Source: Paenibacillus sp. XY044 (GTDB lineage Bacteria > Bacillota > Bacilli > Paenibacillales > Paenibacillaceae). From it: a DNA stretch of 64,000 nucleotides. Numbering within the stretch: the first letter of the stretch is position 1; every line of letters begins with the position of its first letter. The translations under genes and the position numbers were made by a program. Under the pieces are notes generated by a model. That model saw nothing but the letters and a program-made list of their open reading frames with translations. It made no database searches and was not told the DNA's origin. Below, in pieces: positions 44,387 through 51,976 of this stretch. The DNA lies in contig NZ_NQMO01000004.1 in NCBI RefSeq assembly GCF_002257645.1, forward strand, positions 186,001-250,000, given 5' to 3'.

Positions 44387-45397
44387 TTACACGACCGTGA
44401 GCACGATCTTGCCTTGAATGTGCCCGCCGGCGGCTCGTTCATGGGCATTGCGAGCATCGGCAAGTGGAAACGTGCTGTCGATGGCGACGCGAACTTTGCC
44501 GGCATCGAGCAATCGCCCTAATTCTGCCAGCTGCGGGCCGTTTGAGCGCACTTGAGTCATCGATACCGTGACGCCCAGTTTTGCGGCCTCCTCGGCGTCG
44601 GAGAAGCCTAAGAATACCGGGAACAAAGTGCCGCCACGCTTGAGCGTACGCAAGAAACGACCGGTGGTCGGACCGCCGAGGGTATCGAGGACGAGATCAA
44701 CGTCATGCGCGACGTCCTCGGGAAGACTCTTGGTGTAGTCGATGAATTCGTCGGCACCGAGCTCGCGCAGGAACGACTCATGCGTCCCCGATGCCACCGC
44801 GATGACGTGCGCACCCTTCAATTTGGCCAATTGTACCGCGAAGTGCCCCACGCCGCCCGCGGCACCATTGACGAGCACCGTCTTACCGCCGAGCGGCACC
44901 GGGCGATGCACCTCCGGTTGAAGCGGGTTCGGTTCATTGTGACCCAGGTCGATCAGAAACTGCCACGCGGTGAGGCCAGCCATCGGCGCCCCTGCGGCTT
45001 GCACGAAATCGATGCCAGCCGGCTTGAGTGCAAGGTCCGACGCTGGTGCGGCGACGTACTCGGCATAAGCAGCGCTCTCCCCAAAGCTAGGAAAGCGAAC
45101 CATGCCGAAAACTTCATCGCCGACGGAGAAATCCTTCACATCCGTGGCTACCGCCTCGACGACACCCGCCACGTCCGACCCTAGAATGATGGGAAAGGGC
45201 ACAGGCGGCCGCCACTCAGGAGGAAGCGACTTATACCCGTCACGCAGGTACCAGTCGGGGGGATTCATGCCAATCGCGTGAACGCGCACAAGCACTTCAC
45301 CTGGCTTCAGTTCGGGAAATGGCGCCTCCTCGTATCGCAGTACCTCAGGACCGCCGAATTCATGCAGACGAATCGCCTTCATTGTATCTATAGACAT
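44387..45397 (-). CDS. NAD(P)-dependent oxidoreductase, MDR (quinone oxidoreductase-like) family
   Basis: A 336-residue medium-chain dehydrogenase without zinc ligands: MKAIRLHEFGGPEVLRYEEA at the start, the Rossmann motif VNGAAGGVGHFAVQLAKLKG (about 150-169) and IDSTFPLADARNAHERAAGG HI-type ending. Start ATG 45397 follows AAAGGAGAAAGCAAG. The codon choice is markedly richer in C and G at third positions than the flanking genes, as is the divergent TetR gene, suggesting recent transfer of the pair from a high-G+C donor. Likely TetR-controlled detoxification of quinones or enals. Confidence 0.93.
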   Translation of the reverse strand: MSIDTMKAIRLHEFGGPEVLRYEEAPFPELKPGEVLVRVHAIGMNPPDWYLRDGYKSLPPEWRPPVPFPIILGSDVAGVVEAVATDVKDFSVGDEVFGMVRFPSFGESAAYAEYVAAPASDLALKPAGIDFVQAAGAPMAGLTAWQFLIDLGHNEPNPLQPEVHRPVPLGGKTVLVNGAAGGVGHFAVQLAKLKGAHVIAVASGTHESFLRELGADEFIDYTKSLPEDVAHDVDLVLDTLGGPTTGRFLRTLKRGGTLFPVFLGFSDAEEAAKLGVTVSMTQVRSNGPQLAELGRLLDAGKVRVAIDSTFPLADARNAHERAAGGHIQGKIVLTVV

Positions 45398-45433
45398 CTT
45401 GCTTTCTCCTTTCATGTAGATGAGTTATACTTA

Positions 45434-45497
45434 CCAGAGCAGTGCTCCACATAATCGGATCACTGTTCCGTTTAGAATTATACGGAGCACCGCTCCG
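45434..45497. promoter_or_regulatory. Three TetR-type operators in the divergent promoter
   Basis: CAGAGCAGTGCTCCA (45434-45448), CGGATCACTGTTCCG (45455-45469) and CGGAGCACCGCTCCG (45483-45497) are copies of one 15-base palindrome, consensus CGGAGCAnnGCTCCG. The last is a perfect inverted repeat. Centres lie 21 and 28 bases apart. They cover the region between the reductase and TetR genes. Confidence 0.75.
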
Positions 45498-45516
45498 GAT
45501 GTCAAGGAGGAATTCT

Positions 45517-46086
45517 ATGCGAGCCGATGCAATAAAAAACTATGAGCACATACTCGCAGTCGCGAACGTCGTTGTAACCGAGCACGGCGTCGATGCATCG
45601 CTGCGCGACATCGCTCGCAGAGCTGGTGTCGGGCTAGGCACACTATATCGTCATTTCCCGACGAGAGAGGCACTGCTCGAAGCTTTGCTCCGCTCAAGCT
45701 TCGACGAGTTTACGACAAAGGCGCGTGAGCTTGAAACGGCGAGTTCAGCCGATCATGCACTCGTATCGTGGCTACGCGACGTCGTTGCATTCACGGGCAA
45801 CTATCAAGGCGTTGTGGACGTGATGATGGCAGCCAAGGAGGACCCGGAGTCCGCGCTCCACGCTTCGTGCGTCACGATGCGCACGGCAGGCACGCGACTT
45901 CTCGCTCGTGCTCAGGCCGAGGGCCTGGCGCGTACCGACATGGATGGTGATGATCTGTTCTCGCTAGCTGCTGCGCTTGCATGGCTCAGCAACCAGCCCT
46001 CTTCCGCGCCACGGGCTGAGCATCTCTTCAGCATTATCGCGAGTGCGATCTTGACGAATCGATCGAGCAGCAATTTCAGTGCGTAG
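45517..46086 (+). CDS. TetR-family transcriptional regulator
   Basis: A 189-residue repressor with the TetR helix-turn-helix at the N-terminus (ILAVANVVVTEHGVDASLRD then IARRAGVGLGTLYRHFPTRE) and an alpha-helical ligand domain. ATG 45517 follows AAGGAGGAATTCT; longer frames upstream run through the operators and are not used. High-G+C codon use resembles actinobacterial or proteobacterial relatives. It is divergent from the MDR reductase and ABM genes, which it should repress together with itself through the three operator copies. Confidence 0.95.
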   Translation: MRADAIKNYEHILAVANVVVTEHGVDASLRDIARRAGVGLGTLYRHFPTREALLEALLRSSFDEFTTKARELETASSADHALVSWLRDVVAFTGNYQGVVDVMMAAKEDPESALHASCVTMRTAGTRLLARAQAEGLARTDMDGDDLFSLAAALAWLSNQPSSAPRAEHLFSIIASAILTNRSSSNFSA

Positions 46087-46152
46087 CTAAATTAGTGCTA
46101 CCCTAATAGTGGACTGTAGAACAACGATATCGTGCTTTGCTTACAAAAGATT

Positions 46153-46239
46153 GAACTAACGGGAAACGATAGCTCAAATATGACAAGACGGCAGCCGGCG
46201 AAGTGTTTGGCTGCCGTCGTTACGTTGATGGGCAGGAAT
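46153..46239 (+). repeat. Long-form repeat: box, hairpin, box
   Basis: GAACTAACGGGAAACGATAG, stem GACGGCAGCC (46187-46196) / GGCTGCCGTC (46209-46218), then CGTTGATGGGCAGGAATG. Much of it is the same as the copy at 5039, over 40 kb away (CTAACGGGAAAC-ATAGCTCAA, GACGGCAGCCG, GGCTGCCGTCGTTACGTT). Confidence 0.8.
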
Positions 46240-46310
46240 GGATTAAGACACATGTCTGATCGCGACATCCCTATCGTCTATTGATTATTATAAAAACGGA
46301 GGTGATTATT

Positions 46311-46685
46311 GTGGAAGAGTTACTTTCACGAATGAAACATATACACGGAAGGTTGATTGATGGAAGGCGACATTTCTGGGACGTAGAGAAACTATGGGAA
46401 TTATCTAAGCACTTGCCCGTTCATAAAATCAACATTGATTCAATAAAGGAACTGGATCAGGATTGTTGGTTTGCAGATAGTAGGAGGACACCCGTTCCGA
46501 CGATACGCAATGTTGCGCTTCATTGTCAGCGGATTATCAATGCCAACATGGAATACCCCATATTATTATGTTCAGATGGACAATTAATTGATGGGGGACA
46601 TCGAATTGCCAAAGCATTAATGGATGAAAAAAGTGAAATCGATGCCGTGTATATTACATTGCCGACGGCGGATGTGATTCAATGA
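46311..46685 (+). CDS. ParB/sulfiredoxin-like small protein
   Basis: A 124-residue protein. The region VHKINIDSIKELDQDCWFAD and the late YPILLCSDGQLIDGGHRIAK (GGHR motif) resemble the ParB/Srx nuclease-like core, in which DGGHR-type residues bind nucleotide. It is far shorter than partition proteins and lacks a DNA-binding domain. I set the start at GTG 46311 because ACGGAGGTGATT ends five bases before it. It is a stand-alone gene in the array region; function unknown. Confidence 0.65.
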   Translation: MEELLSRMKHIHGRLIDGRRHFWDVEKLWELSKHLPVHKINIDSIKELDQDCWFADSRRTPVPTIRNVALHCQRIINANMEYPILLCSDGQLIDGGHRIAKALMDEKSEIDAVYITLPTADVIQ

Positions 46686-46700
46686 TGAACTAATGTCTAA

Positions 46701-46754
46701 AACCTTCTATTAGAAGCAATCTAGAAATAAATGCTCTAATAGGAGGTTTTATTT
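46701..46754 (+). terminator. Rho-independent terminator after the ParB-like gene
   Basis: AACCTTCTATTAGA (46701-46714) / TCTAATAGGAGGTT (46735-46748) with one G-T pair, then TTATTTTA. Confidence 0.8.
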
Positions 46755-46775
46755 TATGCTTATAAGCGAAAATCC

Positions 46776-46806
46776 TTGACTTACAGTTAACTCTAGGCCT
46801 TATACT
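46776..46806 (+). promoter_or_regulatory. MerR-type promoter ahead of the Bcr/CflA exporter
   Basis: TTGACT (46776-46781) and TATACT (46801-46806) are near-consensus hexamers separated by 19 bases, with the dyad AGTTAACT in the spacer. This is the layout of MerR-activated promoters. No MerR gene lies next to it. Confidence 0.7.
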
Positions 46807-46933
46807 TCAACTAAACATGAAATAAACGCAGAGGATACAATGAAGACTAGGAAAGGAGATTGGAGTAAAAAATATCAGTATTTCAGAGAATAGAAACATA
46901 GAAACCATACTAGAATTGGAGATTCAATTCATA

Positions 46934-48163
46934 ATGAGAAAAAATAATGTAGGGAATGTTTTCGGCCTGGCTTTGTTGTTGGGTTTATTTTCGACGTTAG
47001 GCCCATTTACGATTGATATGTATCTACCGGCATTTCCTGAAATCGCAAAGAATTTCAATACGAACGCTTCACTCGTCCAGTTTAGCCTAACGGCTTGTTT
47101 GCTTGGACTGGGCATAGGTCAGCTCGTTATGGGCTCGCTAAGCGATGTTTATGGCAGGCGAAATCCGCTGCTGATTTCCATGGCCGTTTATATCATCTCC
47201 TCGTTGGCTTGCGCATTCGCACCCAATATTGGATTGCTCATCCTATTCCGATTTGCCCAAGGATTTGCCGCTTCCGCGGGAATCGTCATCTCGCGAGCAA
47301 TAGCCCGCGACCTTTACAGCGGTCACGAACTCACTAAATTTTTCTCTTTGCTTTTGCTTGTAGGTAACTTGGGTCCACTTGCTGCACCGATTGCAGGCAG
47401 CGGCATTCTTTCGTTCACGACGTGGATCGGCGTGTTTATTGCACTGGCCCTGCTAGGAATTTACTTATTGGCGATGACAAAATGGCGTTTGAAGGAGACT
47501 CTTCCAGCTGAAAGACGCGAGAAACCCAACTTCGCAAACCAGCTGCGCGGCTACGGACTGCTCTTGCGTGATCGGCAGTTCGTCGGCTACATGTTGGCAC
47601 AGGGAATTATGATTGCTGGTGTCTTTGCTTATGTTTCGGGAACGCCTTTTATCTATCAAAATATTTATGGCGTCACACCGGCCGTTTTCGCATTGCTTTT
47701 CGGATCGAATGGCATCAGCTTGATTATAGGATCGCAATTAGTGGGGCGGATGGCGCATCGTATATCTGAACAGACATTTCTGCTATTTGGCTTATGGGTA
47801 GCCTTATTTGCAAGCATCGTCGTTTTAGTGGTCGCTGTAGTCCATGGTCCACTGTTCACCTTGGTCATACCCCTGTTTTTCTTTGTTTGTTCAATTGGCA
47901 TTACATCAACTGCAGCGTTTCCGCTCGCCATGGAGAGACAGGCCAATATGGCAGGAAGTGCTGCCGCGCTATTGGGTGTCATCCCTTTTCTTCTAGGTGC
48001 GGTGGTTGCTCCTTTGGTTGGTATCGCAGGTGAAAACACCGCCGTTCCGCTAGGCGTCATTATTTTAGCGACGAGCGCTGCAGCCATGCTTGCTTATTTC
48101 GTACTGGTAAGAAAAGTTCCGCGTGAAGCATCACAACAAGCCCAATCCGAGCCTAATTTTTAG
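46934..48163 (+). CDS. MFS multidrug exporter, Bcr/CflA family
   Basis: A 409-residue twelve-helix proton antiporter. GLFSTLGPFTIDMYLPAFPE is the diagnostic start of the Bcr/CflA group (helix 1 with DMYLPAFP). GSLSDVYGRRNPLL is the MFS motif A, and VTPAVFALLFGSNGI is typical of helix 8. ATG 46934 is chosen from alignment with the family. It exports hydrophobic drugs such as bicyclomycin in relatives. A 42-base fragment almost identical to its helix-8 coding DNA is found at 51857. The MerR-type promoter at 46776 probably drives it. Confidence 0.93.
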   Translation: MRKNNVGNVFGLALLLGLFSTLGPFTIDMYLPAFPEIAKNFNTNASLVQFSLTACLLGLGIGQLVMGSLSDVYGRRNPLLISMAVYIISSLACAFAPNIGLLILFRFAQGFAASAGIVISRAIARDLYSGHELTKFFSLLLLVGNLGPLAAPIAGSGILSFTTWIGVFIALALLGIYLLAMTKWRLKETLPAERREKPNFANQLRGYGLLLRDRQFVGYMLAQGIMIAGVFAYVSGTPFIYQNIYGVTPAVFALLFGSNGISLIIGSQLVGRMAHRISEQTFLLFGLWVALFASIVVLVVAVVHGPLFTLVIPLFFFVCSIGITSTAAFPLAMERQANMAGSAAALLGVIPFLLGAVVAPLVGIAGENTAVPLGVIILATSAAAMLAYFVLVRKVPREASQQAQSEPNF

Positions 48164-48185
48164 ATCAGACTGAGTTTGTGCAGTT

Positions 48186-48270
48186 CAGCTAATGAGAATA
48201 GCTCCATCATGACAGGACGGCAGCCGGCGAAAATGTTCGGCTGCCGTTGTTATGTTAACGGGCAGGATAC
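48186..48270 (+). repeat. Long-form repeat at the right edge of the array
   Basis: CAGCTAATGAGAATAGCTCC, stem GGACGGCAGCCG-type (GACGGCAGCCG / CGGCTGCCGTT), then GTTAACGGGCAGGATAC. Closely related to copies at 5039 and 46153. No intergenic CTAACGGG box was seen to the right of this point. Confidence 0.8.
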
Positions 48271-48444
48271 TTTAAGATCAACCGCGGTGAACCGTATCAC
48301 AAACAAGTTTTTTGGGGAGAAACCCGCAGGAGTCTGCGTTGACTATTGCAAATACTTTGCTCGACGCTTTCAGAAGAGGCAGCGCAATCTCTTGGTAAAG
48401 CCTTGGTTGCTAAGCGCCGAGCTTCGGTCTATGGCAAGGGGGTT

Positions 48445-48918
48445 CTAAGAATTCTTTATGCCGTGTTTGTTTGCAATTTGCTCGCTTTGGTTGGGCTGGC
48501 CCTTACCCTTGGTGATCAAGTCGCGAAGGCTGCCGCTTATGTAGATGCCCCAGGAGTCCGTACAGATGGCGTAGCACTCATACGTGGGAACGAGGCCTAC
48601 GTGCGTAAATCGAACTTCTGTTTTGCCGTCGTTCTTGGCGATTTCAAAGACGACGTCGGTATCCTTCCACTCGTTCTTGTCCTTTACGAAGTTAAAGTAG
48701 TTGTCTGTAATGTGCCAAACAACCTTTTTACCTGGAACAAGATCGGTGATTTGGATGGTGCAGCGGTGAATATCTTGGTAGTGGTACTTAAATTCACCGA
48801 GTTCGTCGGTAGTGCCCTCAATTTCCTCAGACCACCATCCGCGGACGTTATTGATGGCGGCGAAGACTTCTTCGGGGTTTTGGTCTACCTTAAAAAAAGT
48901 GCTGTAACTTTGATTCAT
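48445..48918 (-). CDS. SRPBCC (AHSA1/START-like) domain protein
   Basis: A 157-residue helix-grip protein: STFFKVDQNPEEVFAAINNV then RGWWSEEIEGTTDELGEFKY and the late SWGIYISGSLRDLITKGKGQ. These are typical of the AHSA1-like SRPBCC group, which binds hydrophobic ligands. ATG has AGGGGAGATAACTTGC on its strand. It is divergent from an HxlR regulator gene and shares with it a promoter region holding two palindromes, so it is likely regulated by that protein. Confidence 0.9.
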   Translation of the reverse strand: MNQSYSTFFKVDQNPEEVFAAINNVRGWWSEEIEGTTDELGEFKYHYQDIHRCTIQITDLVPGKKVVWHITDNYFNFVKDKNEWKDTDVVFEIAKNDGKTEVRFTHVGLVPTYECYAICTDSWGIYISGSLRDLITKGKGQPNQSEQIANKHGIKNS

Positions 48919-48970
48919 GCAAGTTATCTCCCCTCGTTAATTGTTGACTACACACCGAGTATAAATTCCG

Positions 48971-49009
48971 TACTTGCAAAATGCAAGTACAAACTTGCGA
49001 AATGCAAGC
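48971..49009. promoter_or_regulatory. Paired HxlR-type operators
   Basis: TACTTGCA-AAA-TGCAAGTA (48971-48989, perfect) and ACTTGCGAAATGCAAGC (48993-49009, near-perfect) are two copies of one palindrome with centres 21 bases apart, lying between the SRPBCC and HxlR genes. Confidence 0.75.
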
Positions 49010-49030
49010 ACGAATTGTATAATCATTCTC

Positions 49031-49444
49031 ATGAAAAAGCGACCTTCCACAGTTTGTCCAATCGTATATGCGCTCGACATATGGGGTGATCCCTGGAGCC
49101 TAGTCATACTTCGTGACGTCCTTATCCATAACAAGCGGTATTACCGCGAGTTTCTTGCTTCACGCGAGCACATCTCAACTAATATTTTGAGCGCACGGCT
49201 CCAATCGCTCGTCGAAGCAGGCCTGCTCGTCAAGATAGAAGGAGATTCAAACCGCGCACAAACCATGTACCGACCAACACAAAAGGCACTTGACCTGTTT
49301 CCGGTCGTTTTTGCCATTATGCACTGGGGCCTGAAATATAACCCTAATACCGATATGACTATTCCGATCATGCAAGAACTAACAACAAACGAAAAAGGGC
49401 TGGAGCTGCGCCTTTTGCAGAATTTCGACGATATTACATCATAA
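49031..49444 (+). CDS. HxlR-family transcriptional regulator
   Basis: A 137-residue winged-helix regulator: CPIVYALDIWGDPWSLVILR, then YYREFLASREHISTNILSAR with LQSLVEAGLL, exactly the HxlR pattern with the conserved N-terminal Cys (CPI). I choose ATG 49031; the longer frame from 48974 would run through the operator. It should control the divergent SRPBCC gene and itself. HxlR proteins often sense electrophiles or redox stress through the N-terminal Cys. Confidence 0.93.
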   Translation: MKKRPSTVCPIVYALDIWGDPWSLVILRDVLIHNKRYYREFLASREHISTNILSARLQSLVEAGLLVKIEGDSNRAQTMYRPTQKALDLFPVVFAIMHWGLKYNPNTDMTIPIMQELTTNEKGLELRLLQNFDDITS

Positions 49445-49609
49445 GAAATCGCGTCGCAATTCCTACGTTCTTAAGCCATGAAAATAGCTGCATACGGAGA
49501 AAGTATCAATATCGGTCTCGAAGCGATCGGTCAACAAAGCTGAAAACAGTGGGTTTTAGCCCAGGGGGCTGTCCCAAAAGGGTAGAGCGGAATGAGCCAA
49601 TCCCAAATG
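49445..49609. other. Intergenic stretch with an IS-end-like motif
   Basis: GGGGGCTGTCCCAAAAGG at 49563 resembles the ends of several transposable elements in Firmicutes, but no transposase or matching second end is visible. Nothing else recognised. Confidence 0.3.
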
Positions 49610-49614
49610 TAAAC

Positions 49615-49659
49615 AAATAAGCTTCCTGAACCACTGCTAAAGTGGAGATGGGAGCTTAT
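49615..49659. repeat. Long stem-loop of unknown role
   Basis: AATAAGCT / AGCTTATT outer stem, extended by AAACA / TGTTT with one unpaired base, and an inner CCACT / AGTGG. It stands alone in the gap before the AraC gene; could be a terminator or a repeat element. Confidence 0.4.
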
Positions 49660-49864
49660 TGTTTGCGGATTCCACACTTTAAGTGGGGACGTAAAAATGG
49701 AAAAAATGACTTTGGACAGCACCTTGTTCTAATTCAAAAACTTGCCGTTACAGACAGCGCGGTGAAGCTTATCACAAGGAATGATAGGTTTTTATTGTGC
49801 AACTCGAATCAAATATGCGAAGATCGCCAGTGCTATGATCGAAGGGAAAGGAGGGAGGACTTCC

Positions 49865-50767
49865 ATGTACGAGTGGAACGAAATGGTCCAGCTTATGGTG
49901 GATTGGGTCGAAGCCAATATAACGGAGAGGTCGTCTTTATTGAAGATGTCGGAGCAGTTAGGGTATTCCCCTTACTATTGTTCCAGGCAGTTCAACCAAT
50001 TGACCGGGATAACATTACGGGATTACGTCTGGACTCGAAGAATCAGTCATGCCGCCTTGGAGCTCCGCGACACGGACCAGCGGGTTCTGGATATTGCCCT
50101 AAAGTACGGGTTCTCATCACAAGAGGCGTTTACACGTGCGTTCAACAAAGCTTTTCAGCTCACCCCCGCAGCCTACCAAAAAGCTCCCCGACCTATTAAG
50201 TTGGCTATTCGTCAGGAGGTTTTCTCGCCTTATCATTATTTGATCAAGGAGCGGGATAAGATGAGCAAGTTGCATTTGCAACCAGCGGAGATCAAAGTCG
50301 AGTTCATTCCGGCGCACAAATTTATCGGGATTTGGGACAGTTCCGCAGCAAACTATGGGGACTTCTGGGGAAACGGACATTCTTGTGACGAGATCAGCGG
50401 CACGCTGGAGAGTATGTCCAACCACACCCTCCCTGGACAACTGGGTCAGACGGCGGGATGGTTTTACCAAAATGGTCAAAAGGGGTACTTGTATGGAATC
50501 CCCGTTTCACTGGAGTACGACAGGCCCATTCCGGAAGGGATGGAATGCAGGGAAATTCCGGAATCGGAATATTTGGTCTTTTTTCACCCGCCTTTCGACT
50601 ACCTGAAGGATAATGGCGCTGTTATGAGAACAGTTGAAGAAGTGGCTTGGAACTTCGACCCCAAAGGTATGGGTTACAAATGGGATGATGGGATCAAACA
50701 GGACTACCAGCGGCATTTCCCAGAGGGATATGGCTATGCTGTGCTGCGGCCGGTAAAAAAGATATAG
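49865..50767 (+). CDS. AraC-family regulator with GyrI-like effector domain
   Basis: A 300-residue Rob/SoxS-type regulator. The AraC DNA-binding domain is N-terminal (about 10-105; SLLKMSEQLGYSPYYCSRQF, then VLDIALKYGFSSQEAFTRAF). A GyrI-like/AraC_E_bind domain follows (about 145-298; IKVEFIPAHKFIGIWDSSAA; FHPPFDYLKDNGAVMRTVEE). Such proteins bind drugs or hydrophobic ligands and switch on efflux or resistance genes. ATG 49865 follows AAAGGAGGGAGG. No obvious target gene is adjacent. A terminator lies some 160 bases downstream. Confidence 0.92.
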   Translation: MYEWNEMVQLMVDWVEANITERSSLLKMSEQLGYSPYYCSRQFNQLTGITLRDYVWTRRISHAALELRDTDQRVLDIALKYGFSSQEAFTRAFNKAFQLTPAAYQKAPRPIKLAIRQEVFSPYHYLIKERDKMSKLHLQPAEIKVEFIPAHKFIGIWDSSAANYGDFWGNGHSCDEISGTLESMSNHTLPGQLGQTAGWFYQNGQKGYLYGIPVSLEYDRPIPEGMECREIPESEYLVFFHPPFDYLKDNGAVMRTVEEVAWNFDPKGMGYKWDDGIKQDYQRHFPEGYGYAVLRPVKKI

Positions 50768-50924
50768 CCGATTATGTAATAACGTATTGGCCATCCCCAA
50801 AGGATCGAACATAATTGTCTCAAGTATGCAAGGTATTCATCACTCTATACTATTAAGATTGCGTTCGGGGACTGTAATGGAATTTATGAGTTGTATATAT
50901 AAGGTGATAAAGTGATTTTGTAAA

Positions 50925-50956
50925 AAACCGTTCTTTTATCAAAAGAGCGGTCTTTT
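50925..50956 (+). terminator. Rho-independent terminator-like hairpin
   Basis: AAAACCGTTCTTTT / AAAAGAGCGGTCTTTT stem with three-base loop and T-run. The rest of 50768-51270 holds no gene I can recognise. Confidence 0.7.
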
Positions 50957-51270
50957 AACATTGTACTTAGAGCGAAGAGCCATAGTAAATGGAGGATTAA
51001 CTTCTTCCGATTAGACGATTTATATAATTTATAAGATCCGGATTCTTCACTGGTTATCTATCACTCAGAATGTTGTATCCAGAAATTAGCCTTGATGAAA
51101 GAGAAGCGAAAATAATACAATTGTCCCCTGCAGGAGCTGCTTCGCTCGAAGGACAACCGACCCTCTGGACATGAAGCGGATAGCGGCTTAACCTTGTAGA
51201 TAGGAAGTATTTGCATCTGCTGCCATTCGAGTAGTATCAGAAAATTGAGAACACAAGGGAGGCGGGACCT

Positions 51271-51831
51271 ATGAGCGGTACGGCGGAACGGAAGCAAGCG
51301 GAAAGGAAAATCACAGTAGGCGAGACATTGGTTCATCCCGATGGACGGACGGTCACTTATGCGGCAAGAGGGACGGACGAGAAGGGTGATTTCCTGATCA
51401 TCGAACATCGAGTGACGCGGCCGGGAGCAATGAACGGCCCCCACTGGCACCCGGTTCTTACGGAATCCTTTCAAGTAGCGGAGGGCCGTATGCGGTTCCT
51501 TGTGGATGGGAAGGAGAGCGTTCTCGAACCGGGCGGACAACTGACGATTCATCCGAACCAAGTCCATCAGTTCTGGAATGTCGGCGAACAGCCTCTGGTA
51601 GCTATCCATGAAATTCGTCCGCCGGGGCTGCACGGGAATATGTTCAGCCTGATCCACAAGCTGGAATGCGCGGGCAAGCTGACAGCGCAAGGGGTCCCGC
51701 GCAACCCGTTGTGGCTGGGATTGGCTTGGGAATGCATTGACGGGTACCTCGCCGGGCCTCCTCAGTGGGCGCAAAAAGTGTTTTTGGGAGGCTTGGCGAG
51801 GCTGGCCAAAGCGATCGGGTACCGGATTTGA
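51271..51831 (+). CDS. Cupin-domain protein
   Basis: A 186-residue protein with a single cupin barrel. Metal-type motifs are visible: NGPHWHPVLTESFQVAEGRM (GxHxHxxxxExxxxxxG) near residues 53-72 and GGQLTIHPNQVHQFWNVGEQ (second motif with His) near 89-108. The last 60 residues are helical and of unknown role. ATG behind AAGGGAGGCGGGACCT. It could be a small dioxygenase, isomerase or ligand-binding protein; no neighbour decides. It is followed by a fossil gene piece and a repeated terminator. Confidence 0.85.
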   Translation: MSGTAERKQAERKITVGETLVHPDGRTVTYAARGTDEKGDFLIIEHRVTRPGAMNGPHWHPVLTESFQVAEGRMRFLVDGKESVLEPGGQLTIHPNQVHQFWNVGEQPLVAIHEIRPPGLHGNMFSLIHKLECAGKLTAQGVPRNPLWLGLAWECIDGYLAGPPQWAQKVFLGGLARLAKAIGYRI

Positions 51832-51856
51832 CGCTTGCACCCTGACCGGAATGGTG

Positions 51857-51898
51857 GTCACACCGGCGTTTTCGCGTTGCTTTTCGGATCGAATGGCA
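51857..51898 (+). pseudogene. Fragment of a Bcr/CflA exporter gene
   Basis: The 42 bases match 47672-47714 within the intact exporter gene at all but one substitution and one missing C. In another frame it still reads GVFALLFGSNG, the helix-8 motif of Bcr/CflA proteins. Flanking sequence shows no similarity, so this is a tiny, probably recent, copied piece. Confidence 0.65.
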
Positions 51899-51910
51899 AC
51901 ATTCATCCGT

Positions 51911-51970
51911 CAGTAAGAGATGTGGGAAAAAGCCAAGAGGAGGGGCGTGGCCTTCTTGGCTTCTTCGTGC
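51911..51970. repeat. Repeated terminator-like hairpin, copy 4 of 4
   Basis: CAGTAAGAGATGTGGGAAAA followed by GCCAAGAGGAGGGGCGTGGCCTTCTTGGC-type stem; the most diverged copy. It stands between the converging cupin and hydrolase genes, seven bases from the hydrolase stop. Confidence 0.7.
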
Positions 51971-51976
51971 ATTACA

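Noticed and set aside
35358..48270. Calling the CTAACGGG elements canonical integron attC sites
   Set aside because: attC sites have inversely oriented core boxes (RYYYAAC...GTTRRRY) with symmetric spacers. Here the two boxes of each long copy are direct repeats, the spacing to the hairpin is asymmetric, and no integrase gene is present.
48346..49089. 247-codon plus-strand frame overlapping the SRPBCC gene
   Set aside because: It is the antisense of the SRPBCC gene and runs through the HxlR operators.
49563..49580. Annotating an insertion sequence from GGGGGCTGTCCCAAAAGG
   Set aside because: Only one IS-end-like motif is present, with no transposase frame and no second terminal repeat.
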